Part shown: positions 1 through 12,349 of the stretch, one piece after another
Layout: each line of letters starts with the position of its first letter
Numbering within the stretch: position 1 is the first letter of the stretch
From: Ambrosia x helenae
Taxonomy: Eukaryota; Streptophyta; Magnoliopsida; Asterales; Asteraceae
Length of the DNA: 64,000 nucleotides
Assembly: GCA_030844895.1 (NCBI GenBank)
Contig: JAUTDX010002193.1
Coordinates: forward strand, 1-64,000
Direction of reading: 5' to 3'
Made by a program: the position numbers and the translations under genes
The notes under the pieces: model-generated
The model's database searches: none
The model's input: the letters and a program-made list of their open reading frames with translations, nothing else
What the model was told of the DNA's origin: nothing

Positions 1-2200
1 CACGAAGAGTCGGTGGTCTGTATTTAAAACCTAAGTTGATTATAGAAAGTAAACAATTATGAAGCTTGCTATTCTGTTTAATTTATGTTTGTCGAATGAT
101 TGTTGGAATGTCCAACGGTTTGCATTAATAATAAAATTATAAATTTTGACCTGAAATTTGAATTAAATGATTTCAATAAAACAGTAATTAATAACAGGAT
201 CATACCCGGCTTAACGTTGTGAGACCAAAGGTTCTATCGCAATTAATTCCAATCACAATTGCAAATGGATATTAACGGATTTGTTGTTTCAATGCTTAGG
301 CATCAATAGCTATCAACATCAAAGATGGACAAAGATACGTTTCGTTACTCTAGAACATACGAATCCTATTATCATGCAAAAACATATTAACCGATTCATT
401 TCACAAAGTCATGTTGCGAGAATAGATTAACAATTAGTGAATCCAAAACTGATTAAGACAATTAACACAAATATCCAAATACTCATTTGCAAATACATTG
501 ATAAAAATGTTAAATTATTCAATAAACCTAAAATCATATAAGTCTCCCAGGGCTGAATCTTGTTGAATTAGCCTCTCATGGTTGATGAAGCTTAGACCTT
601 AGATGAAATAGTTGAAGAAATAGTCATTGATGATTGGTTATTGATCTTGGATGGAGGATGTGTATTAAAGGTGATTTTGGATGAAAAGGAAAAAATAAAT
701 GAAGATAATATGGTGGATGATGATCTTTATTCGAGATGGAAATATGATTGAGAATGGTTATGAATGAGGAATAACGATTAGAAAACCCCCTAAAATCGTT
801 ATCACAGTTCTCTAAAATCGAATTATAGTCAAGGATCCCCCTTAAGCCTTTCCAATTCCCATTAAGAAGAAGAAAATACGCTATTGTGTCAGACACGGTC
901 GTCGGCAAAGGCCTGGCCCCCCATTGCCAACGCCATCGGCAAAGGCTGTGTCTTGAGAACCCCGTCACTGACACGCTTACTCCCTATTTTTCCCATTTTC
1001 TTCATTTCTTCTTTCGGATCATCCTAGCTCCGGTCCATAGTCCCATTAAGCTTCCGAAATGCCACCTTAAACTCATCTAGACCTACAAAACACAAAGCAT
1101 ATCAATGTAATGTGTTCGGAAACATAAAAATCACATAAAAATGCAATCATAAACACAGAAAACTAACATTTTTCAACCACGTATCAGGTTTAAAAACTTT
1201 AAAATTTGGAGTGCAAGTAGATATGTGGTTAAATTCAACTGTGAACAAATAAAACATAAGTGGAATAGTGGGTCTTTTAAAAACTACAAGTATCAAATCA
1301 TAAATCTCAATAGTCCAAGTTATTTTTTTAATATATAATTTATATACAAAAATCGGGCCTACTGATTCGGTGACCTCGCAGCCCACCCTCTAGGTCGGCC
1401 CTGCAAAGTATCAACATATTCAATTGTTTAGAAACACACTTACATTGTTGTTTATAGTCCTCTTTTAATTAGTTTATCACTTGGTCAAGTATATTTTTAA
1501 CTAGTTTTATAAAGTGGGAGGGGCGCTACCCGATTTGGCCACAGTTATCCTACGGCAACACTACTACGCCGGTGGTAGGGGTAGTAAAGGCGGGTAGGCT
1601 TCAAGGTAAATGCTCACGGTTGTTTAAGTTTCAATTTCAATTTCCCTTCCCTCATGCAACAATTAATTTTTTTAAATAACAAGAATTCCCAATTAAACTA
1701 CTCAATACACATTAAACTAGAAGATACACATTAATGTTATTAAATACATTATTAAACTACAAAACACACATTTAAACTAGAAAAAAAACATAATAAAACT
1801 AGAAAACTAATTAACCTAATCTAGACCGCAACAATTATCATGATATAATGTGGTCAGTACTGTTGTCGTACAATCTGTAACTCGACTTGTGTGACTTCGA
1901 TGCCACGTCCTCGACTAGATCACCGTTATCCTACATGATTCTTTTGAATAGGGTGTTCCATCGGTCACACTTCTTATTAAGATCCAACCACTTTTGTGTG
2001 AGTGAATCAACAGTGCGCTTAGGTTCACGAACAAACATAGCAAATTTGTTCATGTTCATTTGATTAGAAAACTTAAATCAATAAACCTTTTGTTCATGTT
2101 CATCTGTGTTTAATTTGAATTTGAAAAAATAAGACGAATAGACTTTTGTTCAGGTTTTACTTAATTAAACAGAATAAGTATTTATTCACTTTTTGTTTGT
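1..2200. other. AT-rich intergenic DNA, no gene recognised
   Basis: Both strands carry only short open frames without recognisable domains. A GC-richer patch near 880-970 repeats the short motif tcggcaaaggc and may be a decayed transposon end. Nothing else could be assigned. Confidence 0.5.
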
Positions 2201-2212
2201 AGTTTTTTTTAA

Positions 2213-2800
2213 CACGTACTTTCATTCACCACACAAAATCAGAAGGGGCTTAAAAGTGAAAACCCTCACAATATAACCTAGTTACAAGGTATACAAAGGA
2301 AAGACACCATTCATTCGAAAGGATGGAATTGTGATTAGATCTACAAGAAAACCAAAAATACGAGACAACTTTATGTTCATTGAAATATCCGAGACTTTAG
2401 TGCTTTTACTTTTCAAAATCTTCTTATTGCCAGCCTTCCAAATGCACCAAAAAGTCACCATAAAAATTCCATGGATGATTCTATTACCACCCTTCCTGCT
2501 CTTCAAATGTTTGTGGAGCTCTAAAATATACTGAAAAAGAGAACAGAAAGGTGGTCGAAATTCTACACCAAGACCAAACCCTCGACCACACTTCCGCGAC
2601 AACTGGTAGCCTGTAAAAAGATGATCCACATTTTCGCTGAAGACGTTGCAAAAACACACATAAATCCTGCTTAAAATGAATGTTTCTCCTAGCTAACACT
2701 GTGAGAGTAGGAATTTTGTTGAGCTCCGCAAGCCACACAGAAAGGTTACATTTTAGTAAAACCCATTTACACCACCTCATTACATAATTTGAACATTGGT
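2213..2800 (-). pseudogene. LINE reverse-transcriptase C-terminal remnant (zf-RVT region)
   Basis: Read on the minus strand, two overlapping frames together resemble the C-terminal zinc-binding region of plant non-LTR reverse transcriptases. There is a Cys-containing stretch followed by a decayed DHLFTGYQLS motif, then FWCIWKAGNKKI, the usual W-x-IWK-x-RN motif near the LINE ORF2 end. The change of frame near 2640 shows a frameshift. A T-run at about 2205-2212 may be the complemented poly-A tail. Only the 3' end survives, as expected from 5' truncation during target-primed reverse transcription. Confidence 0.65.
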
Positions 2801-2959
2801 TCGGTCCTTAGCAACCAAATAGCCAATGAGAATGAACATTTTAGTGGTAATTAGTTGAGCAAATGGTTACATAAAACCTCTGGCTCAACCTAGAATAAAT
2901 TTGCTTTAGATGAGACTCTAACCCACAACCTCTATATTGAAAGGTCATGGGGCTACTTG

Positions 2960-3308
2960 TTTTTTCGGTTCGGGATATTGTTATGAATACTTATGATTCA
3001 TCAATTAGTGGGGCTGAAAAGAGATAAGAAAATATCGTTTCAAGGTATCATTTTTATAGCTTGGTGGTGTATTTGGAAAGCAAGAAATGATAGCATCTTC
3101 TCGGATAAAAAACTAAACGTTATGGAGATAAAGATTCTGAGCTTTTTGTGGTTTAGATGTAGATATAAAAATGGTTGTATGGATTGGAACACATGATGTA
3201 AATTTGAGGTGATGTAATTGGTTTTGGTTTGGCCGCGTCTCTTTCTCCTCCTTGGAGACAAAGATTGCGTGTCGGTGTTTTATAAAATTTATCTTTCAAA
3301 AAAAAAAT
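2960..3308 (+). mobile_element. 5'-truncated LINE 3' end
   Basis: An open frame to 3196 carries IAWWCIWKARNDSIF, the W-x-IWK-x-RN-x-x-F motif at the end of plant LINE ORF2, and later a SFLWFRCR segment. It is followed by about 100 bp of 3' UTR and an A-run at 3298-3307. The 5' part is absent. It lies next to the duplicated CSLA-flank block starting near 3330, as another LINE end lies next to the copy at 20745. Confidence 0.7.
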
Positions 3309-3329
3309 TAGTTGAGCAAATTTCAATGA

Positions 3330-4150
3330 AAGAATTTGTTGAACGTTAAATTCTAATAAATAACACCGATTAAGTAGCAATGATGCAAATTAAACTGAGA
3401 TTTGAAAGCAATAATCATGCTTTTATCATTACGATTTACAATCAAATCAATTGTTATATATATGAGCCATAATTTTATTTTAGTTTTGAATTATTACATC
3501 AGCCAAATTAGGAATTGTTACATCAGCCAAAATATGTATCAATGTACATGACATGTAGGTTGTATAAGGAATCAAGGATTCTCTAAGATTTACGATATTA
3601 TTACCATTTTATTCGTACCTAAAGTCATATGGCCATGTTGTACTGCAAAGATTTAAATATAAATGTCTTCTAACAAAAAATAACTTGAAGATTTAAATAT
3701 AAATGTCTAAACAAAATAATTCGAATCTTGGCATGAGCCATGACCCATGAGGGGTGGGTTTTTGTCAAACTACATGTGGTGTTTGTCAGCTTTTAAGTTT
3801 TAACATTTGTTAGAGGGGGTGGGTCTTACTAGTACGTTAGTTAATTGATGATTTCATTTTATTTTATTTTTTTGTCTTATTTTACAATATAACTTAGAGA
3901 GTAGGTAAAATTATTATTCTAAACACGTGAGAATACTCTTAGCCGTTATCATCTTCTGCAGCTATCATCTCCTCACCTACATGCAGCTTCTACATGGCCA
4001 AACCTCCGCTACATGTTAAATGAGAAATAAATGTTTTCAAACTTTGTTTGATTTTAGAACGACAATATGATGTGAATCATGTTGTTAGCTAGTAGAAGTG
4101 TTACAATTTTATGTTTCATCATTAATACTAACTTCCAATACTGTGGGTCA
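3330..4150. repeat. Segmental duplication block, copy 1
   Basis: This non-coding stretch matches 20745-21560 in order and orientation. Shared landmarks are aacaccgattaa, the 'ataaggaatcaa...gattctctaagattta' segment, 'cttggcatgagc...catgacccatgagg' and 'gtcagcttttaagttttaac'. A shorter third match lies at 57840-58143. Further homology between 13040-13200 and 21740-21890 continues the same order, with insertions expanding this copy. The blocks lie on the 3' side of the CSLA genes, so they are best read as CSLA-flank DNA copied with the genes. Confidence 0.7.
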
Positions 4151-4458
4151 GTTTCGTTACGTATACAATGATGTTGGTAGTAGAAGTGTATGAACGATTT
4201 TCAACCTTTTTTTTTTTTTTTGGAATTTTAGACGGTAACAGAATCGTATGAAGTTAAAAAGTCTAATGCAGAATGAAACAAAATGATGGGTCAATACAAT
4301 GGTTTGCCTAATACTCATATAAATCTACTTATAATTTAACGGAGGATCTATCTTCGCCCATAATGCTACTAGAACGTACTTTCAAAAACTCCACAAAAAT
4401 GATGAACCATTTATGTATGCTTAGGCTTTTAAGTAAACTAGTAGGATTATGTCTTAAT

Positions 4459-4847
4459 CATGGCGGCCCTTAATAGGGGCGGCGCGGGCGACGGCTCCAG
4501 GCCCGAAAATCCTAAGGGCCCGAAGTTTTTTTTTTAGTTTTTATATATATATTTTGGTTTTTGTGGACTATTGTGATCATTTTTTTAACATTTACCCATC
4601 TAATAAGACGAAAAATCACTAAATTTTTAAACATATCAAAGAAAACCCAACTCAAAACGAGGGTTCAAAAGACAAAAGGGTTTACCGTTACCCAACCGAC
4701 GCCAAACATTAAAGACTTCCCGCCGTAAGCCCGGATTTTTTTATATTGAGTTTTTATATTTCATGATTGGGTTTAAAATATACGGGCCCGGTTTAATTGT
4801 TGTGGCCCAGGCCCAAATTTCTTTTACAGTTTTTGAAGACGGCCCTG
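4459..4847. mobile_element. hAT-type miniature element
   Basis: The exact 8-bp repeat GTCTTAAT lies at 4451-4458 and 4848-4855. The ends are imperfect inverted repeats (catggcggccc / ggccctg). The interior has no coding capacity and is rich in 'gggcccg'-type words. An 8-bp duplication with CA..TG ends is the hAT signature. Confidence 0.8.
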
Positions 4848-4859
4848 GTCTTAATCCTA

Positions 4860-5925
4860 TATATTTAAATGGGTGAAACTGAGTATGATTGCGTTAAACA
4901 TATCCTAATTGATAGATAATGATTGTTAACTTTAGGCATAAGCTAAAAATCCAGGTCAAGTATATACAATGGTGATATGATTTAAGGGCATTTTACCTGG
5001 TTGCGTGTGAACAAGGGATTTTATAATGTCAAGTGTTAACAACCATAAATGGGTGGGAAACGACCTAAACCTTGCACACATGTGATAATAAACAAAAGTG
5101 GGTGTGAAGTAGGTATTTTATGTCAAGTGTTGTATGTATATGACTTGCATTTGACTTGTAATATGTTGACTTTAGGGGTTAAAGAATAGAGAAAGGAACT
5201 CTTGAAATTGAAGGTTCTTCAACAAAAGGTGAAAGTTCACAACTCAAGTTGTGTTATATGAATTCGATTGTTAGTGATATGATCATGTTTATAAGTTCAT
5301 AAAATTTGTTATATCGACTTCTTAACTTTGTAGTTCAAGAAGGATAGTGTCATTTCGAGGCTAGGTATTCACAAAGGTAATGTGATCCAGAAATTGGAAA
5401 TCTTTGACGCACAAGAGAGCTTGTGGTCATTGGGTCAAATGTGTTCTACCACTAAATGGTGTTACACAAGAGTTGATCACATGCGAGAAGTATCAAATGT
5501 GGGCCACAAGAAGCTAGAGCATGACCAACACTCAAGGGACGACTATTATATGGGAAAGCGGTTCTTCATGGTGGGGTTGCTTGAACTCGCTAATCTAGTT
5601 AAATGTGTGTAAAATATGTGAGTAATTTATGCATGTATGGTGAAAACGAGTTAGTTTGTAAGTATGTCAAAATAGTTGGTTGTTTATTTCGCTAAAGCAC
5701 TAGATTTGTTTAAATTATAAATGAGTTTATGTGAAAATATAAGAAGTTAAGATCTGATTTTCGCATTAAACTTTAATCCAAGTTTTTTAAAACACGGGTG
5801 TTGGTGTACATCACTGATGTTACTGATGTAACATCAGTACATGTTAGTAACTATACAAGAAGTGTATGTTTAAGTTTAATAATACTATATAACTAAACAA
5901 TCCAACACCATAAACGAGTGTTTAT
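4860..5925. other. Intergenic DNA, no gene recognised
   Basis: The longest frame (5382-5612, plus) has no recognised domain and no homologous copy in the window. Nothing further was supported. Confidence 0.4.
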
Positions 5926-5928
5926 CTA

Positions 5929-6599
5929 TCTATACTACATTATAAAGGGGGAGACATAGGCAAATATGTCCAAATTGTTAAAGTTAAGGTGACATTTGAA
6001 AAGACACATGCTTTAAACCTATAATGTCATATAAATCTTTCCCATATTACCCCTTGATGCATTGTTACTTGTACATTCATTGCCTTCACTCTTCGAATAT
6101 CATTTTACATGAATTTTAAGATGACATAGGAAAAGTTTCATGCTTAAAACCCAAATGTCATGTATTTTTTTCCTTTCTACCTTTCATGCAAAACCTACTT
6201 ATACATATTTTTTATCATACCATTAATCTATATCTATAATATCCTTATGTCTATGTTTATACCACAAAAAACTACACGATTTCACCTCCGCGATGATATC
6301 CACCACAATTTCATGTTTATTTAGAAAGATAGTTTTCGGTTGTAGTATAGACGGACTTGTGCCATATGACCACACATCATGTTTTAAGAAAAATGTTTTT
6401 AAAGTGGAATTACTATATATGGTGTATGAAAAAATATTATCATCTTTCACATAAACAATGCATTTACTTACATACATTGTTGGTTTTTAAAATATATGTT
6501 TCTTATATATTTAAATTATTATTATTATTTGTATTCATTGAAATTTTCTATGACATTATTTGGTTTTAATTACATACTATATATAATCTATATCTAAAA
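5929..6599 (+). mobile_element. Helitron 5' terminus, incomplete copy
   Basis: It begins A|TCTATACTACATTATAAAG, the 5' end shared with Helitrons at 6600, about 7480 and 17951. The following 60 bp ('aaatatgtccaaattgt') are also shared. No hairpin plus CTRR 3' end occurs before the next Helitron starts at 6600. This copy is therefore either truncated or split by the later insertions. Confidence 0.6.
6223..6315 (-). pseudogene. Short LINE ORF2 3'-end remnant
   Basis: The minus-strand translation contains AEVKSCSFLWYKHRHK and ends in a stop. It closely parallels the DIKSCSFLWYNNRGN segment of the LINE end at 20030-20305. Only about 30 codons are recognisable. Confidence 0.5.
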
Positions 6600-7479
6600 T
6601 CTATACTACATTATAAAGGAGGAGGCATGGACAAATATGTCCAAATTGTCTAAACTTAAGATGGCATACCAAGGATTTTTTACAACTTTTTAAATTTTAC
6701 CATTTTTCTTCCCTAAATGCCCCTAGAAGATAATTAACTTTTATATGAAAATGGAACTCACCCAAACTAAATAAACACACGGATAGCAATATTTTTGAAC
6801 AAATTTCATATAATGGCGATGAAATATAATAATTTATGTTACCACAATGAATAATCTAATCTCAACTAAATTTGTATGATTTTAAAACTTTGCCATAATA
6901 ATACTTATATTATAAACCCTTTTCATATATATGCGTCTACCCAGCGGCAAAGTGGACGGGATGGTTCGACTCACTGGCTACATTAAGCAATTTTTTAGCT
7001 GCTGGGTCAAGTTGGGCAAGTCTATTACAAACTTACAAATCACAACTTTTAATTTCTAAATGAACAATGACCTTCATAGGATAGTTTATACAATATCATA
7101 TTATTACTACATGCTTTTGTCATGTAAATGAACTTTATCATTTAGAAATGTGTCTTTAATGACACGGTTATGTAGATATGCAATGATCGGACAACTTACA
7201 CAAGAGTGATGTTTATGTTCATATTGGTCAGTTACAGCAACATACCTTTGGTTTATTAAGATTTGTTAAATAATGAGTACATGGTTTTTGTAGTGAACTG
7301 CAATCAGTTGTAAGTGGCGGTGCACATTTCTTTTCTTTTCTTTCTACGAATACTTATTAAAACATAGTGTGCACATTTCTATTCTTTTTGCGTAACTTGC
7401 GGCAAAAAACCTAAGTATCATAATGTTGTATTGCAACTCATTTGTGGATCCCGCTGCAACGCGCGGGTAAACCCACTAG
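6600..7479 (+). mobile_element. Non-autonomous Helitron A
   Basis: The 5' end is A|TCTATACTACATTATAAAG. The 3' end at about 7448-7479 has a GC hairpin (cccgc...gcggg) followed by taaacccaCTAG and a T, which fits Helitron CTRR ends and insertion between A and T. There are no target-site duplications and no terminal inverted repeats. The first 270 bp and last 400 bp match the neighbouring element at 7480-9198. There is no coding capacity. Confidence 0.8.
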
Positions 7480-9198
7480 TACTACATTATAAAGGAGGAG
7501 GCATGGGTAAATATGTCCAAATGGTCCAAAGTTAAGATGGCATATCAAATGTTTCTTTACAATTTTCTAAATTTTACCAATTTTCTTCCCTAAATGCCCC
7601 TATAAGATAATCAACTTTTATATGAAAATGAAACTCACCCAAACTAAATAAACACACGGGATAACAATATTTTTAAACAAATTTCACATAATAGCGATAA
7701 AAAAATAATAATTTATGTTACCACAAATAATCTTATCTCAGCGAAACTTGTATGAGTTTTGAAACTTTAAAATATAGTGACTGAAGTCTTCCTAAAATTA
7801 AAGTCAAACTAACTAACCAGAGCACTTTTTTTTTTATATCATTCAACGCAATCATTTTTTCTTCCAATTTTAATCATTATAATTACGTGAAATTAGGCTC
7901 TATAGCTTTAATTGGTTGATTAATTTATTTAGGCATTTTTATGATAGATTGACGATATGATATATGTGTCGTTCATTAGGTACTGGTTCAAGGATTGCCT
8001 GTTTGTTTAGAAAATTTAAGGTTGGTGTAGTCTTTTATTGATTTGCTTTGGTAGGAGAAATTTCATGGTCTGAAAATTATTATTTCAAATATATCCAAGT
8101 CCCGTCTTTGTTCTTGATGATTCAGTCTATGTGAACACCTCATCTTCACCAGTAAAACGTACTCCAATTACAAAAAAAATGCATAATCGATCATTGTCTT
8201 GGATTACAAACTTGTAGATGATAATTAGTTTGGAAATAGTAAAAAAAGTTTAAAAAGTGTATTTTTAATGAACAAAATTACAAAACCATATATGTTACCC
8301 CAATTATTTACAGAAATGTTTCTAATCTACTTGACCGACCAATTTCAACCTGTACGCTAACATCTTTTGGCTTGTTAACATCTCTTAAAGATGTTATAAG
8401 GATACCAACCCCCTCTCTCTCTCTATATATATATACACATATATTAATTCTTTTTTGCTTCAGTTTTATTCCAAATTAGAGAAACAATAATCGTTGGAGG
8501 TAGAGAATTCAATGGGAGGCAAGAACCAAGGTAAAATTTCTATGACCTTTATTAGTTAATTTTTTCATGTATTTTCAGTTTGAAGTTCATATTTTGTGTT
8601 AAAAATGAAGAAAAGGAAGCAAACTTGAAGCAACTCAGAAAGGGTTCGTTATTTAAGGCAAACCCAATGCCAAGCTTCTACCATGAGGGTCCACCGACAA
8701 AGGTTGCGCAAAGGAGGTAATTAATAAATCATTTAGCTTCTAATGGTTTGTTAACACATATATTGTTGTCACTACAAAGTATTGATTATATTCATACAAA
8801 TTACAACTTTTAATTTCTAAATGGACAGGGACCTTAATTTGGTAGTGTATACAATATCATATTATTACTACATCAATGACCAGATTATATAGATATGCAA
8901 TGACCAGATAACTTACACAATAGTGATGTTTATGTTCATATTGGTCTGTTACAGTAACATACCTTTGGTTTATTAAGATTTTTTTCAATAATGAGTACAT
9001 GATTTTTGTGGTGAACTGCAATCAATTGTAAGTGGCGATGCACTTTCTTTTCTTTTCTTTCTACGAATACTTGTTAAAACATAGTGTGCACATTAAAAAA
9101 TTTTTTTTACGTAACTTGCGATAAAAAACCTAAGTATCATAATGTTATATTGCAACCCATTTGTAGATCCCGCTGCAACGCGCGATTAAACCCACTAG
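7480..9198 (+). mobile_element. Non-autonomous Helitron B carrying host-gene sequence
   Basis: It follows Helitron A without a gap. Its 5' end reads TACTACATTATAAAGG, missing the first bases TCTA, as if it joined A head-to-tail. The 3' end has the 'cccgctgcaacgcgcg' hairpin side and ends acccaCTAG at 9195-9198. The terminal 270 and 400 bp match Helitron A. The middle (about 8400-8760) is unique and contains a gene fragment, described separately. Confidence 0.75.
8512..8716 (+). pseudogene. Captured TPX2/WVD2-like exon fragment in Helitron
   Basis: Exon 8512-8530 begins ATGGGAGGC and ends at a GT donor. Exon 8611-8716 follows an AG acceptor and joins in frame. The second exon encodes KQLRKGSLFKANPMPSFYHE then GPPTKV, which closely resembles the C-terminal part of the TPX2 domain in WVD2-like microtubule-associated proteins (LRKSL-FKA-PMPSFY-EGPPPKVELKK). 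It ends at another GT donor (8717), after which only Helitron sequence follows, so most of the gene is missing. A TATA-like tract lies at about 8422-8440. The family match is from memory of the motif. Whether it is transcribed is unknown. Confidence 0.65.
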
Positions 9199-9358
9199 TA
9201 TAAACATTAATTCAACATACATGAAACACGAGAACATCTTCGAAATTAAAAAAATTATTGACATGTGATCACAACATGATCGAGTTGTCTAATTAATGTC
9301 ACATAAATTTATTTGTTTTAAAAATCCAAAACCGCACAATAATGTTTCTTGTTTTTTT

Positions 9359-9572
9359 TCGAACGGCAAACACTTTTTATATATATAAAAAGGACCAGCA
9401 AGCGGTTGGGAAACAACACCAAAACAAAAAAACACCACACCAACAGTTACAACATACTCACAACATCAAAATCTAACCACCTATCCCAACACACTTTGGG
9501 GACATTTGAACGATGAGAAATCCAAAGAAACGCATCTTCCTTAATAAGGTCCACCGTCTTTGTAATCGGAAT
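9359..9572 (-). mobile_element. 5'-truncated LINE 3' end
   Basis: The minus strand encodes KTVDLIKEDAFLWISHR and a stop after DVVSML. This parallels the VDLIKEDAFLWLMHRAK...DVVSIV end of the LINE at 23158-23571. A 3' UTR of about 110 bp follows, ending at about 9359 next to a T-run that fits a complemented poly-A tail. Confidence 0.7.
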
Positions 9573-9759
9573 AATGTTTCTTGCAAGGAAGTGAAAAGCT
9601 TGGAATAACTTTTTTTAATTTTTTTTTAACTTGACCTTCCTGGTTGCGAGATATTAGAATATAGCCAATGTAAAACAAGTTCTTGTGAAATGGAATTAAA
9701 AGTTCCACACCACCTTCACTTATGTTTTTACTATTTAATGAATTAAAACTATCATATTT

Positions 9760-10003
9760 GCAAATGGTCTAGTGATATCTTGGGGGTGAGAAAAGGCTTA
9801 GGGTCAACCATTGGATCATGGGTTCGATTTTCACAACGAGGCTTTGGTCATATTTATTGGGTTTCCTCCTGAATTGGCATATACACATTATTAACTAGCG
9901 GAGATGGATATAATTGGGTGATTCCCCTGATGACATGATAATATTTTAGTGGTCCGTTGGTTATCCTAAATTGCCGTTTAAAGAAATAAATAAATAAATA
10001 ATT
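9760..10003 (+). mobile_element. tRNA-derived SINE
   Basis: Direct repeats AACTATCATATTT (9747-9759) and AACTACCATATTT (10004-10016) flank a 244-bp unit. The head has a pol III A-box-like ggtctagtgatatcttgg and a B-box-like gggttcgattt. The 3' end is an (aaat)n tail. Long, slightly variable duplications plus an A-rich tail are typical of LINE-mobilised SINEs. Confidence 0.8.
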
Positions 10004-10016
10004 AACTACCATATTT

Positions 10017-11040
10017 TAACGGCTCATTTATTGAATCATTTATTTTTAAATAAATATATAAAAATCAACGTATTTTGCAAAATATAACATACTTTCACAA
10101 AATAGGGCAACAAGACAAAAATGTCATTGGGATTAGGATGCGTATACAAAGCTGAATACCGATCTCGTCCCGTTTCAATACCGATCCTGTTTTACTAACC
10201 AATTTGGAATAATTCTGTAAATTGTTTTAGGCGTCCCGTACAAAAATTAACAAAAATGTCTTGAAAGACAATTTAAGGTGACAGCGTTATATATGTTTCT
10301 TTTTCTAAATTCTATTATCATGATACTAAGGATAGTGTAAAAAAATATGGCATGATGTTAAGGATCACTTGTGTTGCGGAGGAGCATGGGAGACTTGTGT
10401 TGCGGAGGAGCATGGGAGATGACTGATAGGGTTTTGGAGAATTGAAGTACATTGAACTTTTTCCATACTATGTGGTGTAGATGTTTAATCTCTATACTAG
10501 TAGATGTTTAAAGGACATCCACTAAAATTCAATGTAAACTTAAAGGATGAAATTTGTAATTTTTTCTACTTGAGAATCTTTGGTCATTACCGTAGGCGAC
10601 CAACAACAACGACTACCTCTTGAAACCACCATCACCGTAGTCGACCCATCTTCATTTTCACCATCTGGATTTCCTAACGAAATTACCCATTTTGTTTTCA
10701 AATCTAATTCTTGCAACACTTGCAACCACAATTAGCAACCAGAGAGTGCAACTAAAAGAAAGACTTAAACTTGCCGCTATCACTAACGCTCCATTCCCGA
10801 GTTTATTTGAGGAGGGGAAAGAAAGGAAAGAATCAAAGAAAGGAGAGGAAAGGAAAATAAATGATACATATCCTTTCCTTCCGTTTCCTTCCAAATCGGA
10901 AGAAAACTAAACAAAAGAATTTGACCTAGTTTACTTCCATTTTCTTTCTTTTCCTTTCTTAAATGAAACTTGGGAACACAACATGTTTTGTTTTCCTTTC
11001 TTTTCTTTCCTTAAATGAAACTCGGGAACACAATAGTTAA
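10017..11040. other. Intergenic DNA with repeated purine/pyrimidine tracts
   Basis: Open frames on both strands near 10540-10910 are driven by aaagg/cttt tracts and lack domains. Short words (ttcctttct...aaatgaaactygggaacaca) repeat at about 10940-11030. A direct repeat (cttgtgttgcggaggagcat) lies at about 10368-10411. No gene is supported. Confidence 0.4.
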
Positions 11041-11313
11041 GATGTTGGTAGTTGATTAAGTGCTTAATCATTAAGAGGACTGAATAGTTAAGATGTTGGT
11101 TAAGTGTTGAATCATTAAGTTGGACTTCTTAATGGTTAGTTTTCTTGTCCCACATTGGTAGGAGAGCCTCATTAAGGTTCAGCCTAGTTTAGTGCTTAAT
11201 GATTCATCTACATCCCAAGTCTTAATGGTCTAGCCTTAACCATTCTATTCAGAAGCCGAAACAAACGCGCTGAATAGTTCAGAGCCTCATTAAGAGGCTT
11301 ACCAAACAACCCC
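11041..11313. mobile_element. Decayed Tourist-like (PIF/Harbinger) MITE
   Basis: TAA lies directly outside both ends (11038-11040, 11314-11316). The right end (gcttaccaaacaacccc) resembles the 'ggggctgtttgg' terminus of the better-preserved element at 28668-28882. The interior shares 'gattaagtgcttaatcattaag' style repeats with it. Confidence 0.55.
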
Positions 11314-11725
11314 TAAGTAGGATCCATACACCGACATATATGTAATGTGTGGCAATTTAATTTAAATATTAGACAAACTAGTTTTTTCATACATTATATT
11401 ATAAAGAGAAAATTACACAGATTGTCCTTTAGTTATATCTAAAATTGCATCCTATGTCCTTTTTTCGAATTTTTGACTCCTTATGTCCTTTGTTTTATAC
11501 AGTTGTTACATCCTATGTCATTTAAGCCAAACCAAGTTAGAAAACTCGGTTAAGTAGCTCACGTGCCCCTCACGTGAGGGGCAAATTCTTCAATTCACCC
11601 TCGTATAAAGGACATAGGGTGTAACAAGTGTATAAAACAAAGGACATAAGGAGTCAAAAATTCGAAAAAAAGGACATAGGATGCAATTTTAGGTATAACT
11701 AAAGGACAATCTGTGTATTTCTCTC

Positions 11726-11726
<1 letters not shown>

Positions 11727-11810
<84 letters not shown>
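11727..11810 (+). repeat. (AAT)n microsatellite
   Basis: About 28 uninterrupted AAT units lie just inside the left fold-back half of the MULE element. They are mirrored by (ATT)n near its right half. Confidence 0.95.
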
Positions 11811-12284
11811 CATAACTCTCTCTCTCTTTCATCTCTCTCTATCACACAGCTCTCTCTCTCTCATTCTCTCTCTCTCTAACCGACCCTCTCACACTCTCTC
11901 TCTAAAACCACATAGAAACCATATATTTTGAGGGGTGAGGACGGTGGTGATGAAGAAGACTGGGGTTTGCAGAGGTTTGGAGGGGGTCCGGTGATGGTGG
12001 TGGTTCGACGAGGGCGGTGGATCTGAATCTGATTGTGTTTCAGATCTGAAGAACAGAGGGGGGAGGACGATGGTGGTTCACGGTGGTGGTGGGTTTTGCA
12101 GAGGGTAGGACGTAGGTGGTGGTGGGTGGTGATGATGGTGGTGATGGTGGTCCGATGATGGTGACAGGGGGAGGAGGGGGGGGGGGGGGGAGGAGGTTCG
12201 ATGGTGAAGGTGGTTTTCTGATGGGTTTTTGAGGTGGTCCGATGATGGTGACGATGGTGGTCAGATGAGGGTGAGGGTGGTCCG

Positions 12285-12285
<1 letters not shown>

Positions 12286-12348
<63 letters not shown>
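12286..12348 (+). repeat. (ATT)n microsatellite
   Basis: About 20 ATT units lie inside the right half of the MULE element. On the other strand they are the same AAT motif as at 11727, so the arrays are arranged as an inverted pair. Confidence 0.95.
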
Positions 12349-12349
<1 letters not shown>

